Assembly (NCBI GenBank): GCA_902595425.1
Contig: CACJPV010000001.1
Coordinates: 124,001-188,000, forward strand
Direction: 5' to 3'
From: an uncultured Alphaproteobacteria bacterium
GTDB taxonomy: Bacteria; Pseudomonadota; Alphaproteobacteria; HIMB59; GCA-002718135
DNA: 64,000 nt
The notes under the pieces were generated by a model. It was not told the DNA's origin, made no database searches, and saw only the letters and a program-made list of their open reading frames with translations. Position numbers and translations under genes: made by a program. Within the stretch, counting starts at the first letter, position 1; every line of letters begins with the position of its first letter. Positions 8,039-16,888 of this stretch are shown here, in pieces.

Positions 8039-8791
8039 TCAGTTAATAAATAATTTACCATATCCCTTTATTTTTGAATCAATACCAACTGACCTTAAGC
8101 AATCCCATATAATAGCCTGATTACTCGATATTACTATAGTATTTTGAGAGCTCTCAACTCTGTCCAATACATCAACAATTTTAAGGGCAGTGCAGGAAAC
8201 AAACAATCCATCAACATTACTTAGGTCTATTTTTTTAATCTCTTTTTCCAAGCTAGATAAACTTACTTGAGCAATTTCAGAGTCATATTCTAAATTAAAT
8301 GAACTAAAAGACTCAATATTAATATTATTATCAATTAAATAATTATAAACAGTTACATTTACATCTTTTGGATAAGGAGTTAGAACTGCAATATTTTTTA
8401 AACCCAAATGATTAAAAGCTTTTAATGCTGCTGTTATTGGAGTTGTGACTTTGGCTTTAGGTTTGGTTTTATTGATCTCTTCTTTTATTCTATCTAAGCC
8501 AATAGCAATTGTTCCAGATGTACATCCGTATGCAATAATATCTACGTCCTGCGATGGTAAAATTTGTGAAGAAACTTCACTAATATGATTTGCCATTTTC
8601 AAATAATTTTCATGATTTAATGGATTTTCAAAAGGTATACGATTAACAAAAATATCAACAGGGATTGAGTGACAGATATTTCTATAATCTTGTTCAATAG
8701 TAAAATCTGTTGATAAAGCTATTACTCCTATTCTTGGATTATTCGTTTTAACAATGTCTGCAGTTAAATCATGCTGTGTAAAATTATTCAT
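8039..8791 (-). CDS. eutA: EutA, Asp/Glu racemase superfamily protein (hydroxyectoine utilisation)
   Basis: A 250-aa protein of the arylmalonate decarboxylase/maleate isomerase/Asp-Glu racemase fold. The two expected catalytic cysteines are in IIAYGCTSGTIAIG and LFVSCTALKI. The blocks RIGVIALSTDFT, ENYLKMANHI and VTTPITAALKAFNHLG agree with EutA proteins of ectoine clusters. No characterised reaction is certain for EutA. With EutB and EutC it is linked to processing of the hydroxylated solute. Its start overlaps the amidinotransferase stop by 4 bases, and 36 bases separate it from eutB. Confidence 0.82.
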   Translation of the reverse strand: MNNFTQHDLTADIVKTNNPRIGVIALSTDFTIEQDYRNICHSIPVDIFVNRIPFENPLNHENYLKMANHISEVSSQILPSQDVDIIAYGCTSGTIAIGLDRIKEEINKTKPKAKVTTPITAALKAFNHLGLKNIAVLTPYPKDVNVTVYNYLIDNNINIESFSSFNLEYDSEIAQVSLSSLEKEIKKIDLSNVDGLFVSCTALKIVDVLDRVESSQNTIVISSNQAIIWDCLRSVGIDSKIKGYGKLFIN

Positions 8792-9894
8792 GGTTGATTA
8801 GGAAAATAATCTTCACATTCACCTTCTCTATAAACATCAGTTGTTGCGCAATGAAGACTACCACCAAAAGCATAGGCATCTCGAAAAGGAACAGGAATAA
8901 CATCCATTCCAAAACCCTCCATTTGCTTAATCATTTTTTCCTCAGAAGCTTCAACACAAATTGTTTTAGGGTTTAAAATTAATACATTCATAGATAGCCA
9001 AATTGATGAGTAACACATAGGAGGTGGAGAATTATGGATTGATGGAGCAGCTTCATGAATTTCCCATTTATTATCATCAAAAATTTTTCTTTGCTCATTT
9101 GATATTTTTCTATTTGGATTAATAATCATTAACCCTGGTTTAATTGGTGTAAAACATGCATCAATGTGCGTTGGAATTAAATCTCCAGGTAAATTAATTT
9201 GATGAACACGGTGTTTTGGAAAATGTCTTTTTAACCAATTTAATCCTTTTAAATTTGATGTAAAATTATTGTGATAGAATAAATCTTTTCCAAAACGCAG
9301 TACCTCTGCAGCATCAAAAAGAGGCTCTTGCTCAGTTAAGATCATATCTCTATCTTCAATTTTTTTATGTCTTTCTTCTTCAGTAATACCTTCGGGTAAA
9401 TAATTTTTTTTATAACTTTCTAAAGTTAAACGCGGTTTAGGAGCTGACTCCCAACGCATATTAGGGTCTTCATCATAATATTTTTCAAGGAGAGGCCTGT
9501 ATGCAAGATACTCAAACCAGCGACAACGATAAGACATTGGTGCTTCTAGCATCTCATTTCCAACTGTTAAGATAACATCTCTTGGTGGCATCGATCCAAA
9601 TTGACCGTCATTATTCCAATCAGGAGTAGCAATTGCTTTTGTAAAATCAATTGGAGTTGGTCGATCAACTCTAACATTATTGGCTTCAAGAATTTTTATA
9701 AAATTTTCAAGTTGAATATTTGCTTTCTCAATCGACTCTTGACTCCTCGGTCCGTGTGAGCCAACCATACCGCTGTCTTTGCTAATTTTAGGTTCTAATG
9801 CCGGTTCCATAGGAGGGACGTTTGAATTTTCAACAGTACCTACAATGACATGTTTAAGTGGATCCCATTCATTCCAAGAGTTAACTATTGTCAT
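8788..9894 (-). CDS. Arginine:glycine amidinotransferase family protein (AGAT/StrB1-like)
   Basis: A 368-aa guanidino-transferring enzyme that moves an amidino group through a covalent Cys intermediate. The catalytic triad of human AGAT is conserved: Asp194 in LFDAAEVLRFGKDLF, His243 in PTHIDACF, and Cys349 in GGSLHCATTDV. The segments GLNWLKRHFPKHRVH and KPGLMIINPNR also align with the human enzyme. THID rather than the vertebrate MHID suggests a different acceptor pocket, as in bacterial members. The gene heads the eut-like operon and is coupled to eutA. Acceptor and donor are unknown; the reaction would release ornithine if arginine is the donor. Confidence 0.88.
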   Translation of the reverse strand: MTIVNSWNEWDPLKHVIVGTVENSNVPPMEPALEPKISKDSGMVGSHGPRSQESIEKANIQLENFIKILEANNVRVDRPTPIDFTKAIATPDWNNDGQFGSMPPRDVILTVGNEMLEAPMSYRCRWFEYLAYRPLLEKYYDEDPNMRWESAPKPRLTLESYKKNYLPEGITEEERHKKIEDRDMILTEQEPLFDAAEVLRFGKDLFYHNNFTSNLKGLNWLKRHFPKHRVHQINLPGDLIPTHIDACFTPIKPGLMIINPNRKISNEQRKIFDDNKWEIHEAAPSIHNSPPPMCYSSIWLSMNVLILNPKTICVEASEEKMIKQMEGFGMDVIPVPFRDAYAFGGSLHCATTDVYREGECEDYFPNQP

Positions 9895-9961
9895 ATTTGC
9901 CTCTATAAATTAAAAGTTAAAAAGAGTAATGTAGTAAATCTATAAATAAGAGGAAGTAAAT
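9895..9961. promoter_or_regulatory. Divergent intergenic region, amidinotransferase operon / aldehyde dehydrogenase
   Basis: Sixty-seven AT-rich bases separate two divergent starts. Each side carries a short AGAGG-type ribosome-binding site. Promoters for both directions must lie here or overlap the flanking coding ends, but I see no convincing -35/-10 pair and no inverted repeat. Confidence 0.3.
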
Positions 9962-11413
9962 ATGGAACTTAAAAATAATGCACTTTTCAAAGAAAATTGT
10001 CTAATCGGTGGTAAATGGATTGAAAGCAACTCTGGTGAAAAAATTGATGTAGACAATCCCGCAAATGGTGAAATTATTGGTAAAGTTCCTAAATGTTCAA
10101 CATCTGAAACTAGTAAGGCAATTGATGAGGCTCAAAAAGCTTTTCCTGCATGGAGAGATAAAACTGCAAAGGAAAGATCTGTAATACTCCAAAAATGGGC
10201 AAGATTAATTGAAAATAATGTTGATGATTTGGCAAAAATTATGACAGTCGAGCAAGGAAAACCTTTGGCTGAAGCAAAAGGTGAAATTTTAATGGGAGTA
10301 ACATATATTGATTTTTATGCAGAAGAAGGAAAAAGGGTTTACGGTGATATCATTCCTGATCCAATGCCTGATAGAAGAATAGTTGTTATTAAACAACCAG
10401 TTGGTGTTGTTGGAGCAATTACACCTTGGAATTTCCCTAGCACAATGATTACCAGAAAATGTGCCCCTGCACTTGCTGTAGGTTGTACTGTTGTAATAAA
10501 ACCTGCTAGTCAAACTCCTTATTCAGCGCTTGCACTTGGAGTTTTGGCAAAAGAAGCTGGGTTTCCTGATGGTGTTATAAATATTATCACAGGATCAGCA
10601 GGTGCTATTGGTAAAGAATTAACAGAGAACCCCATCGTAAGAAAAATATCATTTACAGGTTCAACAGAAGTTGGAAAAATTCTTTTACAACAAAGTGCTT
10701 CTACAGTGAAAAAAGTTTCAATGGAATTAGGGGGTCATGCACCATTTGTAGTATTTGATGATGCAGATATTAATGAAGCAGTTACAGGAGCTATGCAAAG
10801 TAAGTTTAGAAATTCAGGTCAGACCTGTATCTGTGCCAACAGAATTTTTGTTCATGAAAAAGTTTATGATGATTTTTTAAATAAATTTATTCAGGAAGTT
10901 AATAAAATAAAAGTTGGCAATGGTTTGGATGAAGGTATTGCATCTGGACCCCTTATTGATCAACCATCTCTTATAAAAGTACATGATCAAGTAAAAGATG
11001 CTGTTAATCAAGGTGCAAAAATTGCCGTAGGGGGAGATGTACATCCACTAGGAGGTAACTTTTATCAACCAACAATTCTCTCAGATGTTACTACAAAAGC
11101 AAAAATTACATATGAAGAAACTTTTGGTCCTGTTGCTCCTTTGTACAAGTTTAAAACAGATGAAGAAGTAATTAAGCTTGCGAATGATACGCCTTATGGC
11201 CTTGCATCATATTTTTACTCAAGAGATATAGGTAGAATATGGAGAGTGGCAGAGGCACTTGAATATGGAATGGTTGGTGTTAATACAGGACTAACAACTA
11301 AAGCAGAAATACCTTTTGGTGGAGTTAAAGAATCAGGTCTTGGAAGAGAAGGTTCTCGCTATGGTCTTGATGATTATTTAAACATAAAATATATTTCAAT
11401 GGCCGGTATTTAA
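9962..11413 (+). CDS. gabD: NAD(P)-dependent succinate-semialdehyde dehydrogenase-like aldehyde dehydrogenase (GabD family)
   Basis: A 483-aa aldehyde dehydrogenase. The cofactor block PWNFPSTMITRKCAPALA is near 157, the general-base Glu is in SMELGGHAPFVVF, and the catalytic Cys is in SGQTCICANRIFV. These blocks and the length match GabD, which oxidises succinate semialdehyde to succinate. In ectoine pathways a related enzyme (DoeC) oxidises aspartate semialdehyde, so in this neighbourhood it could take a semialdehyde from the divergent operon. It starts at ATG 9962 behind AAGAGGAAGT. Its TAA and the TAA of the convergent ROK gene share the four bases TTAA. Confidence 0.88.
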   Translation: MELKNNALFKENCLIGGKWIESNSGEKIDVDNPANGEIIGKVPKCSTSETSKAIDEAQKAFPAWRDKTAKERSVILQKWARLIENNVDDLAKIMTVEQGKPLAEAKGEILMGVTYIDFYAEEGKRVYGDIIPDPMPDRRIVVIKQPVGVVGAITPWNFPSTMITRKCAPALAVGCTVVIKPASQTPYSALALGVLAKEAGFPDGVINIITGSAGAIGKELTENPIVRKISFTGSTEVGKILLQQSASTVKKVSMELGGHAPFVVFDDADINEAVTGAMQSKFRNSGQTCICANRIFVHEKVYDDFLNKFIQEVNKIKVGNGLDEGIASGPLIDQPSLIKVHDQVKDAVNQGAKIAVGGDVHPLGGNFYQPTILSDVTTKAKITYEETFGPVAPLYKFKTDEEVIKLANDTPYGLASYFYSRDIGRIWRVAEALEYGMVGVNTGLTTKAEIPFGGVKESGLGREGSRYGLDDYLNIKYISMAGI

Positions 11414-12300
11414 GAGAGCCAAGCAGCCCCTCTTACTCCGCCAGAGTCACCGTGAATATTTTTTACAACTTTTGTATGAAAAGTATCACTAAAAATATAT
11501 TTTTTTAGAACAGTATTTATATTTTCATAGATGTATGTGATGTTTGACATCCCTCCACCTAAGACAATTATATCTGGATCTAATATATTACAAACGAGAG
11601 ATAAGCCTCTTGCAAGATGATCCACATAATTATCTAAAGCCTCTATAGCTCTTTTCTCATTACTCTCAAACTCTTGCAAAATTGCATGTGAGTCATAATT
11701 TGTATTATGTTTAAGATTAAAGCAATTTGCAAATCCTGGGCCAGATACGTAAGTTTCCATACACCCACTTTTTTGACAATAACACTGGCTTACAAATTTT
11801 TTTTCCTCATCAGATCTATTAGGTAAACCTACATGGCCCCATTCTCCAGCTATATTATTTCTTCCTGTTAATACTTTCTTGTTAATAGATATACCTCCTC
11901 CTGTACCTGTTCCAATTATAACACCGAATACTACAGGATGACCTTTGCCAGCCCCGTCTACTGCTTCTGATAATGCAAAACAATTTGCATCATTTTCTAG
12001 ATTAACTTTTCGATCAAGTTCTTTTTCTAAATCTTTCCTAAAAGGTTTTCCATTCAACCATATTGAATTAGCATTTTTTACTAAGGCTGAATCGGTAGAA
12101 ACTGCTCCAGGCATTCCAATTCCAACAGATGTTGAGTTACCAAAATCACTTTCAAACTTTTTAACTATAGATATTATACCTTGAACAGTTCCATCATAGT
12201 TTTTTTCAGTTTTAATTCTTGTTCTTGAGAGTTCTTTACCAATATCATCAATTAAAATACCTTCGGTCTTCGTTCCACCGAGATCGATGCCTATTTTCAT
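11410..12300 (-). CDS. ROK family sugar kinase (fructokinase / N-acetylhexosamine kinase-like)
   Basis: A 296-aa ATP-dependent hexose kinase. It has the phosphate motif GIDLGGTKTEG at the N-terminus, the catalytic Asp in NLENDANCFALSEA, the ATP loop GVIIGTGTGGGI, and the ROK zinc site GHVGLP followed by CYCQKSGCMETYVSGPG. It lacks the N-terminal DNA-binding domain of ROK repressors, so it is an enzyme. The substrate cannot be read from the sequence; fructose, mannose, glucose and N-acetylglucosamine are possible. It is the last gene of the run tRNA-Leu, gshA, gshB, bioY, ROK. Confidence 0.87.
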   Translation of the reverse strand: MKIGIDLGGTKTEGILIDDIGKELSRTRIKTEKNYDGTVQGIISIVKKFESDFGNSTSVGIGMPGAVSTDSALVKNANSIWLNGKPFRKDLEKELDRKVNLENDANCFALSEAVDGAGKGHPVVFGVIIGTGTGGGISINKKVLTGRNNIAGEWGHVGLPNRSDEEKKFVSQCYCQKSGCMETYVSGPGFANCFNLKHNTNYDSHAILQEFESNEKRAIEALDNYVDHLARGLSLVCNILDPDIIVLGGGMSNITYIYENINTVLKKYIFSDTFHTKVVKNIHGDSGGVRGAAWLS

Positions 12301-12306
12301 CTAGAA

Positions 12307-12870
12307 TTATTTTATAATTTTATGAAGAGTTGGTATCAACAGAACAGCTAGTGCTATTTTAAATAACTCACTAGGAATAAAAGGTAACAATCCTGCTTGT
12401 ATAGCTTTAGTGTATCCAATAATTGAACCTAAATATAAAACACCGCAAGTAAAAATTATGATTGAGCCAATAATGATACTGATAAAAGACTTTATATAGG
12501 ATGTGCTGTATCCCATATTAGCAAAGTAACTTATGGCTGCAGCTGCTATTGTCATTCCATACAAATATCCTGCTGTAGGACCAGTTAAATAGGCAATACC
12601 CCCTCCAGCAGCAAATACTGGTAGGCCTATTGCGCCTTCAACTAAATATGCGAATAATGTAAGAAATGATAAACGAACACCGTAAGTAGATCCAATTAAA
12701 AATACCACGAACGTTTGCATTGTCATAGGAACAGGCCAAAATGGTACTTGGACTTTAGCTGATATTGTTAGCAATAAGGTTCCAAAAAGAATAAGCAATA
12801 CGTTGATTATATTTTGGTTAAATCCTTGAAAAATTTTTAAATTATTAATTAGAATTCTGCTATTGTTCAT
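12307..12870 (-). CDS. bioY: Biotin transporter BioY (ECF substrate-binding component)
   Basis: A 187-aa integral membrane protein with about six hydrophobic helices. The BioY blocks are visible: AKVQVPFWPVPMTMQTFVV near 40-58 and GGGIAYLTGPTAGYLYGM near 87-104. It captures biotin. BioY can work with the ECF module BioMN or, in many bacteria, without a dedicated one; no bioM or bioN is present here. This suggests biotin uptake rather than synthesis, in keeping with a reduced genome. It lies 6 bases before the ROK gene. Confidence 0.93.
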   Translation of the reverse strand: MNNSRILINNLKIFQGFNQNIINVLLILFGTLLLTISAKVQVPFWPVPMTMQTFVVFLIGSTYGVRLSFLTLFAYLVEGAIGLPVFAAGGGIAYLTGPTAGYLYGMTIAAAAISYFANMGYSTSYIKSFISIIIGSIIIFTCGVLYLGSIIGYTKAIQAGLLPFIPSELFKIALAVLLIPTLHKIIK

Positions 12871-12894
12871 AAACTTTCCTTTAATATGTATCCT

Positions 12895-13836
12895 TTAAAC
12901 TATTTTATATTTTGCTTCAAGTTTATCCCAAAATACTTCTTCTAGTTTAACATTATTTAGTTGATTTATTTGTTTTATACCAGTGGGTGAAGTAACATTA
13001 ATTTCTGTTAGAAAATTACCTATTATATCAATGCCCACAAAAAAAAGATCGAGTTCTTTTAGTTCTGCTCCAAGTGCTTGGATTATTTCGCTATCACGAA
13101 ATACTAAATCTGTTTTTTGTGCTATTCCACCAGCATGAAAGTTAGCTTTAATACTACCATCTATTGGAATTCTTGCAACAGAGCCAACGTATTCTCCATC
13201 AAAAAAAATTATTCTACGATCTCCCTCATTTATTTCAGGAATATATTTCTGTGCTATTATAGGCATATCTAAATATTCACTTGCTGTTTCAATACCTACA
13301 AGACTGCCATTATGACTTCTATTTATACCCTCTCCACCATTACCATATAGAGGTTTTGTAATGACATCTTTGTGAATGTTTAAAAAATTTTCAATGTCCT
13401 TAATATTTTGCGTAATGAGGGTTGGAGGCATAAATTCTTTGAATTTAAAAGGAAGAATTTTTTCAGTGCAATTACGTACTGAGGTAGGATTATTTATAAC
13501 GACAGTACTATCTGGAAGACAATCTAATAGGTAAGTAGATGTTATATAATGCATATTAAATGGGGGATCTTGTCTTAAAAAAATAAATTTAAATTCATCT
13601 AAATTTATCTCAATCTTTTCAGATAAAAATTTAAAGTAATTATCATCTTGTTCAAACAATTCTATATAATATCCCCTAGCCTTAACTATTCCAGAATCAA
13701 TAAATAAGTCATTTGGATGATAATAAAATAGTTCATAATTCCTTTTTTGACTTTCAAGTCCAATCATAAAAGATGAATCAAATGCATAATCAATCAACTT
13801 TATATCATCCATTTGAATTGCAATTTTTTTATTCAT
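12895..13836 (-). CDS. gshB: Glutathione synthetase
   Basis: A 313-aa ATP-grasp ligase that joins glycine to gamma-glutamylcysteine. Typical features are the start KKIAIQMDDIKLID, FLRQDPPFNMHYI near 85-97, the ATP-grasp loop KPLYGNGGEGINR, the QKYIPEINEGDRRIIFFDG segment, and the C-terminal INVTSPTGIKQIN. The length matches the bacterial enzyme. It is adjacent to gshA, with one base shared between stop and start, so the whole two-step glutathione pathway is encoded together. Confidence 0.95.
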   Translation of the reverse strand: MNKKIAIQMDDIKLIDYAFDSSFMIGLESQKRNYELFYYHPNDLFIDSGIVKARGYYIELFEQDDNYFKFLSEKIEINLDEFKFIFLRQDPPFNMHYITSTYLLDCLPDSTVVINNPTSVRNCTEKILPFKFKEFMPPTLITQNIKDIENFLNIHKDVITKPLYGNGGEGINRSHNGSLVGIETASEYLDMPIIAQKYIPEINEGDRRIIFFDGEYVGSVARIPIDGSIKANFHAGGIAQKTDLVFRDSEIIQALGAELKELDLFFVGIDIIGNFLTEINVTSPTGIKQINQLNNVKLEEVFWDKLEAKYKIV

Positions 13837-15173
13837 TAAAAAATCATTTCTTCATAAATAGGCATTGTTGATTTATTCCAATTTGAAATAAAATTATTTA
13901 TTAAACTATCAGCTGGTGAGCAACCGTTTTGTAGATTTTTCTCTAAATCCTTCATATGAATACTTTCATCAAACTCACCATTTTTAGATAATCGGTTTCT
14001 TTTTTTAAGACCTTTTTTGGATAGTTCAAAAAACTCTTGAGCAAATGAGATTAATTTTTTTTCTTTAAATGTAGAGTGCAACCCTTTTTGAGGTACTGTT
14101 TTGTTCAAATATTCTCTATCCTCATTTGTCCAACTTTCAGTGATTTCTTTTACATTATCTATGACTTCACCATCATACAAAATTCCAATCCAAAAGGCTG
14201 GCTGTGAACAAATTAAATCCCAGTTACATGCATCCATAGAACGAATTTCTAAATATTGTTTTAATCGAACTTGTGGAAATAAAGTTGTTAAATGATCTTC
14301 CCAATCTTTTAAAAGAATTTCATCATCTTGATTATTCGAATTTTCATTTAAATACTCTTTAAAAGTATATTTAGTCATATCAATATATTTATGATTTCTA
14401 TGTATAAAATACATTGGTACATTTATTGCGTAATCAGTATATTTTTCAAAACTAAACCCATTTTCAAAAACAAAAGGAAGTAATCCGGTTCTATCCGAAT
14501 CCGTGTGATGCCAAAAATGTGAACGCAAACTTTTATATTTAGAGATTTTGCCCTGATCAAATGGAGAATTAGCAAACATTGCTGTGGCAATAGACTCAAG
14601 ATTAAACATTAATCTTAATTTTTCAACCATATCTTCTTCCGAAGAGTAATCTATGTTAACTTGATTCGTGCAAGTTCGCTTCATCATATGATGACCTAAA
14701 GTTCCAACTTGGGTCATATATTTTTTCATGATGTCATAGCGCTGTTTTGGCATCCAAGGAATATCATCTAAACTTTGATTAGGTTCAACGCCCATTCCTA
14801 ACAAAATAAAGTTAAGTTCATTGCCAATCTTTTTTAGTTCTTTAAGATGATTAGTTGTTTCTTCACAAGTTTCATGAATATTATCTAAAGGAGCACCAGA
14901 TAATTCAATTTGTCCGCCTGGCTCCAAAGTAATAGACTCCTTACCCCTTTTGAGAGCAATAATTGTTTGTTGATTATCATCATACAAAGGAGTCCAACCG
15001 ATAGTTGTAAGTTGTTCTAGAATATTTTTGATACCATTGTGCTCCTCATAGGAAACGGGCTTAAAATTATTTTTATTTAAAATAAATTTTTCATGCTCCA
15101 CACCAATTTTTAAATTGGTCTTAGGTTTTATTCCTTTAAAAAAATACTCAGTTAGATCATTCTTTTTAATCAT
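13836..15173 (-). CDS. gshA: Glutamate-cysteine ligase, plant/alphaproteobacterial type (GCS2)
   Basis: A 445-aa enzyme that makes gamma-glutamylcysteine. The blocks LKIGVEHEKFILN, ITLEPGGQIELSGAPL, GMGVEPNQ, MPKQRYDIMKKYM, and MMKRTCTNQVNIDYS identify the plant-like GshA class found in alphaproteobacteria, which is distinct from the E. coli type. The start is the ATG at 15173, without a clear ribosome-binding site and 34 bases after tRNA-Leu on the same strand, so the tRNA and gshA are probably cotranscribed. Confidence 0.95.
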   Translation of the reverse strand: MIKKNDLTEYFFKGIKPKTNLKIGVEHEKFILNKNNFKPVSYEEHNGIKNILEQLTTIGWTPLYDDNQQTIIALKRGKESITLEPGGQIELSGAPLDNIHETCEETTNHLKELKKIGNELNFILLGMGVEPNQSLDDIPWMPKQRYDIMKKYMTQVGTLGHHMMKRTCTNQVNIDYSSEEDMVEKLRLMFNLESIATAMFANSPFDQGKISKYKSLRSHFWHHTDSDRTGLLPFVFENGFSFEKYTDYAINVPMYFIHRNHKYIDMTKYTFKEYLNENSNNQDDEILLKDWEDHLTTLFPQVRLKQYLEIRSMDACNWDLICSQPAFWIGILYDGEVIDNVKEITESWTNEDREYLNKTVPQKGLHSTFKEKKLISFAQEFFELSKKGLKKRNRLSKNGEFDESIHMKDLEKNLQNGCSPADSLINNFISNWNKSTMPIYEEMIF

Positions 15174-15207
15174 ATGCGTTTATATCATGAATTTTTAAAA
15201 ATGTATT

Positions 15208-15294
15208 TGGTGCGGCTGAGAAGACTTGAACTTCCACAGGATAAATCCCACAGCGACCTCAACGCTGCGCGTATACCAATTCCGCCACAGCCGC
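15208..15294 (-). tRNA. tRNA-Leu (anticodon GAG)
   Basis: The minus strand folds into a class II tRNA: acceptor GCGGCTG pairing with CAGCCGC, D-arm with GGAATTGGTATAC, anticodon stem CAGCG/CGCTG with loop TTGAGGT (anticodon GAG), a long variable arm, T-loop TTCAAGT, discriminator A and an encoded CCA at 15208-15210. Confidence 0.95.
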
Positions 15295-15346
15295 ATATTT
15301 ACTAGAATTAAATAACAGATAAGTTAATAATAGCAATAAGGTTAAA

Positions 15347-15997
15347 ATGATGAGTATAGAAATTAAAAAACAGTATGATCTAGTAGACTATGAGACTGCT
15401 GTAAAATTTATGCAACTCAGAGTTAGAGAAATTTCTAATAATTTGCAAAAAGAACTAATTTGGTTTTTAAGCCATGATCACATTTATACGCAAGGCACAA
15501 GCGCTAATGAAAATGAAATATTAAAAATGAATGAAATTAAAATACTAAAAACAAATCGAGGAGGAAAAACCACATATCACGGGCCAGGTCAAAGAATTGT
15601 TTATTTCATGATTGATCTCAATAGTAAAAAAAAAGACATAAGAAAGTTTATTACAATTATTGAACAATCACTCATAGATTTTTTACAAAACTACAACATC
15701 AATGCTAAAACTTTTAAAGATCGAGTTGGTATTTGGGTTATAGGTAAGGATGGAAAAATATTTGATAAAGAAGAAAAAATTGGTGCTATAGGTTTAAGAT
15801 TACAAAAATGGATAACCTACCACGGATTAAGTTTTAACATCAAACCAGAAATGAAAAATTACGAATATATAAATGCTTGTGGTCTTGAAAATTATAAGAA
15901 TACATCCTTGTACGAATTAGGTATAGATATGGATGAAAAATATTTTGATAATAAATATTCAACTATTTTTATGAAAAACTTAAAAAAACTAAAATAG
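15347..15997 (+). CDS. lipB: Octanoyltransferase LipB (lipoate biosynthesis)
   Basis: A 216-aa enzyme that transfers octanoyl from acyl carrier protein to lipoyl domains. It shows the RGGKTTYHGPGQ block near 71-82, the conserved Lys in EEKIGAIGLRL, HGLSFNI, and the catalytic Cys in NACGLENY. The ATG at 15347 is followed at once by a second ATG at 15350; either could be used. This is the only plus-strand gene between 11.4 and 46.4 kb. It is convergent with rluC at a zero-base gap. Confidence 0.95.
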   Translation: MMSIEIKKQYDLVDYETAVKFMQLRVREISNNLQKELIWFLSHDHIYTQGTSANENEILKMNEIKILKTNRGGKTTYHGPGQRIVYFMIDLNSKKKDIRKFITIIEQSLIDFLQNYNINAKTFKDRVGIWVIGKDGKIFDKEEKIGAIGLRLQKWITYHGLSFNIKPEMKNYEYINACGLENYKNTSLYELGIDMDEKYFDNKYSTIFMKNLKKLK

Positions 15998-16888
15998 TTA
16001 TGTTGTAAAATTAATCTGCTTTAGTTTCATATAATTTGTAAAATCTTTTGGCAGATTTGATTTAAAGCTAAACTCGTTTTCATCTATTTTAAATTCTAAT
16101 TTGTGAGCATTTAATTTTAAATTTTCATTTTTATTTGAATGATTTAAATTATATTTACTATCGCCTACAATTGGGGAGCCAAGATTTTTCGCAACAATTC
16201 TTAATTGATGTTTTTTTCCAGTTTTTGGCTCAAATTGTATGAGTGATGTTCTTTGATTATTTGATAATATTTTATAAAAAGTTTTTGTTTGAAGTTTATC
16301 TTTTTTTTCATTATTCAATAATAAATCAACATAAGACTCTTTCATCTTTGGTTTGCCATCACATAATGCCAAATAAGTTTTTTTTATATTTTGAAATTTA
16401 AAAAGTTTGCCAAATATTTTGGTATACTTTAAATTTTTTGCAATAATTAATAATCCTGAAGTCTCTTTATCCAATCTATGAACTAAATTATAATTTTTTG
16501 AAATATTTTTAATAATATTATCTATTGAAATATTAATATTTGTACCACCTTGTGTTGATATCCCGCACCACTTATCAATAACTAAAAAATTATCATTTTG
16601 AAAAATAATAGAATTTTTAAAATTCTTGAGTTGAGTTATGTTGATGTTTTTCTTTTTACTTTGTGTTTTATGATTTGCATAAATTTCTATAGAATAGTTT
16701 TTTATTATTATTAAATCATTTTCCTTAACTAAGTATTTTGATTTGACACTTAAATCATTAACTAAAATATTTTTTTTTCTTAAGTTTTTTTCAATAAAAC
16801 TTTGGGTCAAATTAGAAAATAATTTTTTTAAATATTTGTCTAATCTTTGATCTTCAAAACCTTGAGCAATTTTAATTTTTTTAATCAA
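15998..16888 (-). CDS. rluC: RluA-family 23S rRNA pseudouridine synthase (RluC/RluD-like)
   Basis: A 296-aa protein with an N-terminal S4 RNA-binding domain (QRLDKYLKKLFSNL and KKNILVNDLSVKS) and a pseudouridine synthase domain. The catalytic Asp is in LVHRLDKETSGLLIIAK near residue 140, with further family blocks TGKKHQLRIVAKNLG and PIVGDSKYN. Composition is very AT- and Lys-rich. RluC rather than RluD is the likely subtype but cannot be settled here. It overlaps crcB by 4 bases. Confidence 0.88.
   Translation of the reverse strand: MIKKIKIAQGFEDQRLDKYLKKLFSNLTQSFIEKNLRKKNILVNDLSVKSKYLVKENDLIIIKNYSIEIYANHKTQSKKKNINITQLKNFKNSIIFQNDNFLVIDKWCGISTQGGTNINISIDNIIKNISKNYNLVHRLDKETSGLLIIAKNLKYTKIFGKLFKFQNIKKTYLALCDGKPKMKESYVDLLLNNEKKDKLQTKTFYKILSNNQRTSLIQFEPKTGKKHQLRIVAKNLGSPIVGDSKYNLNHSNKNENLKLNAHKLEFKIDENEFSFKSNLPKDFTNYMKLKQINFTT

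Noticed and set aside
2267-9894. A complete creatine pathway: AGAT, creatinase, sarcosine oxidase
   Set aside because: AGAT makes guanidinoacetate, not creatine; no methyltransferase is present, and the M24 protein has changes at creatinase catalytic positions. Kept only as a possible link.
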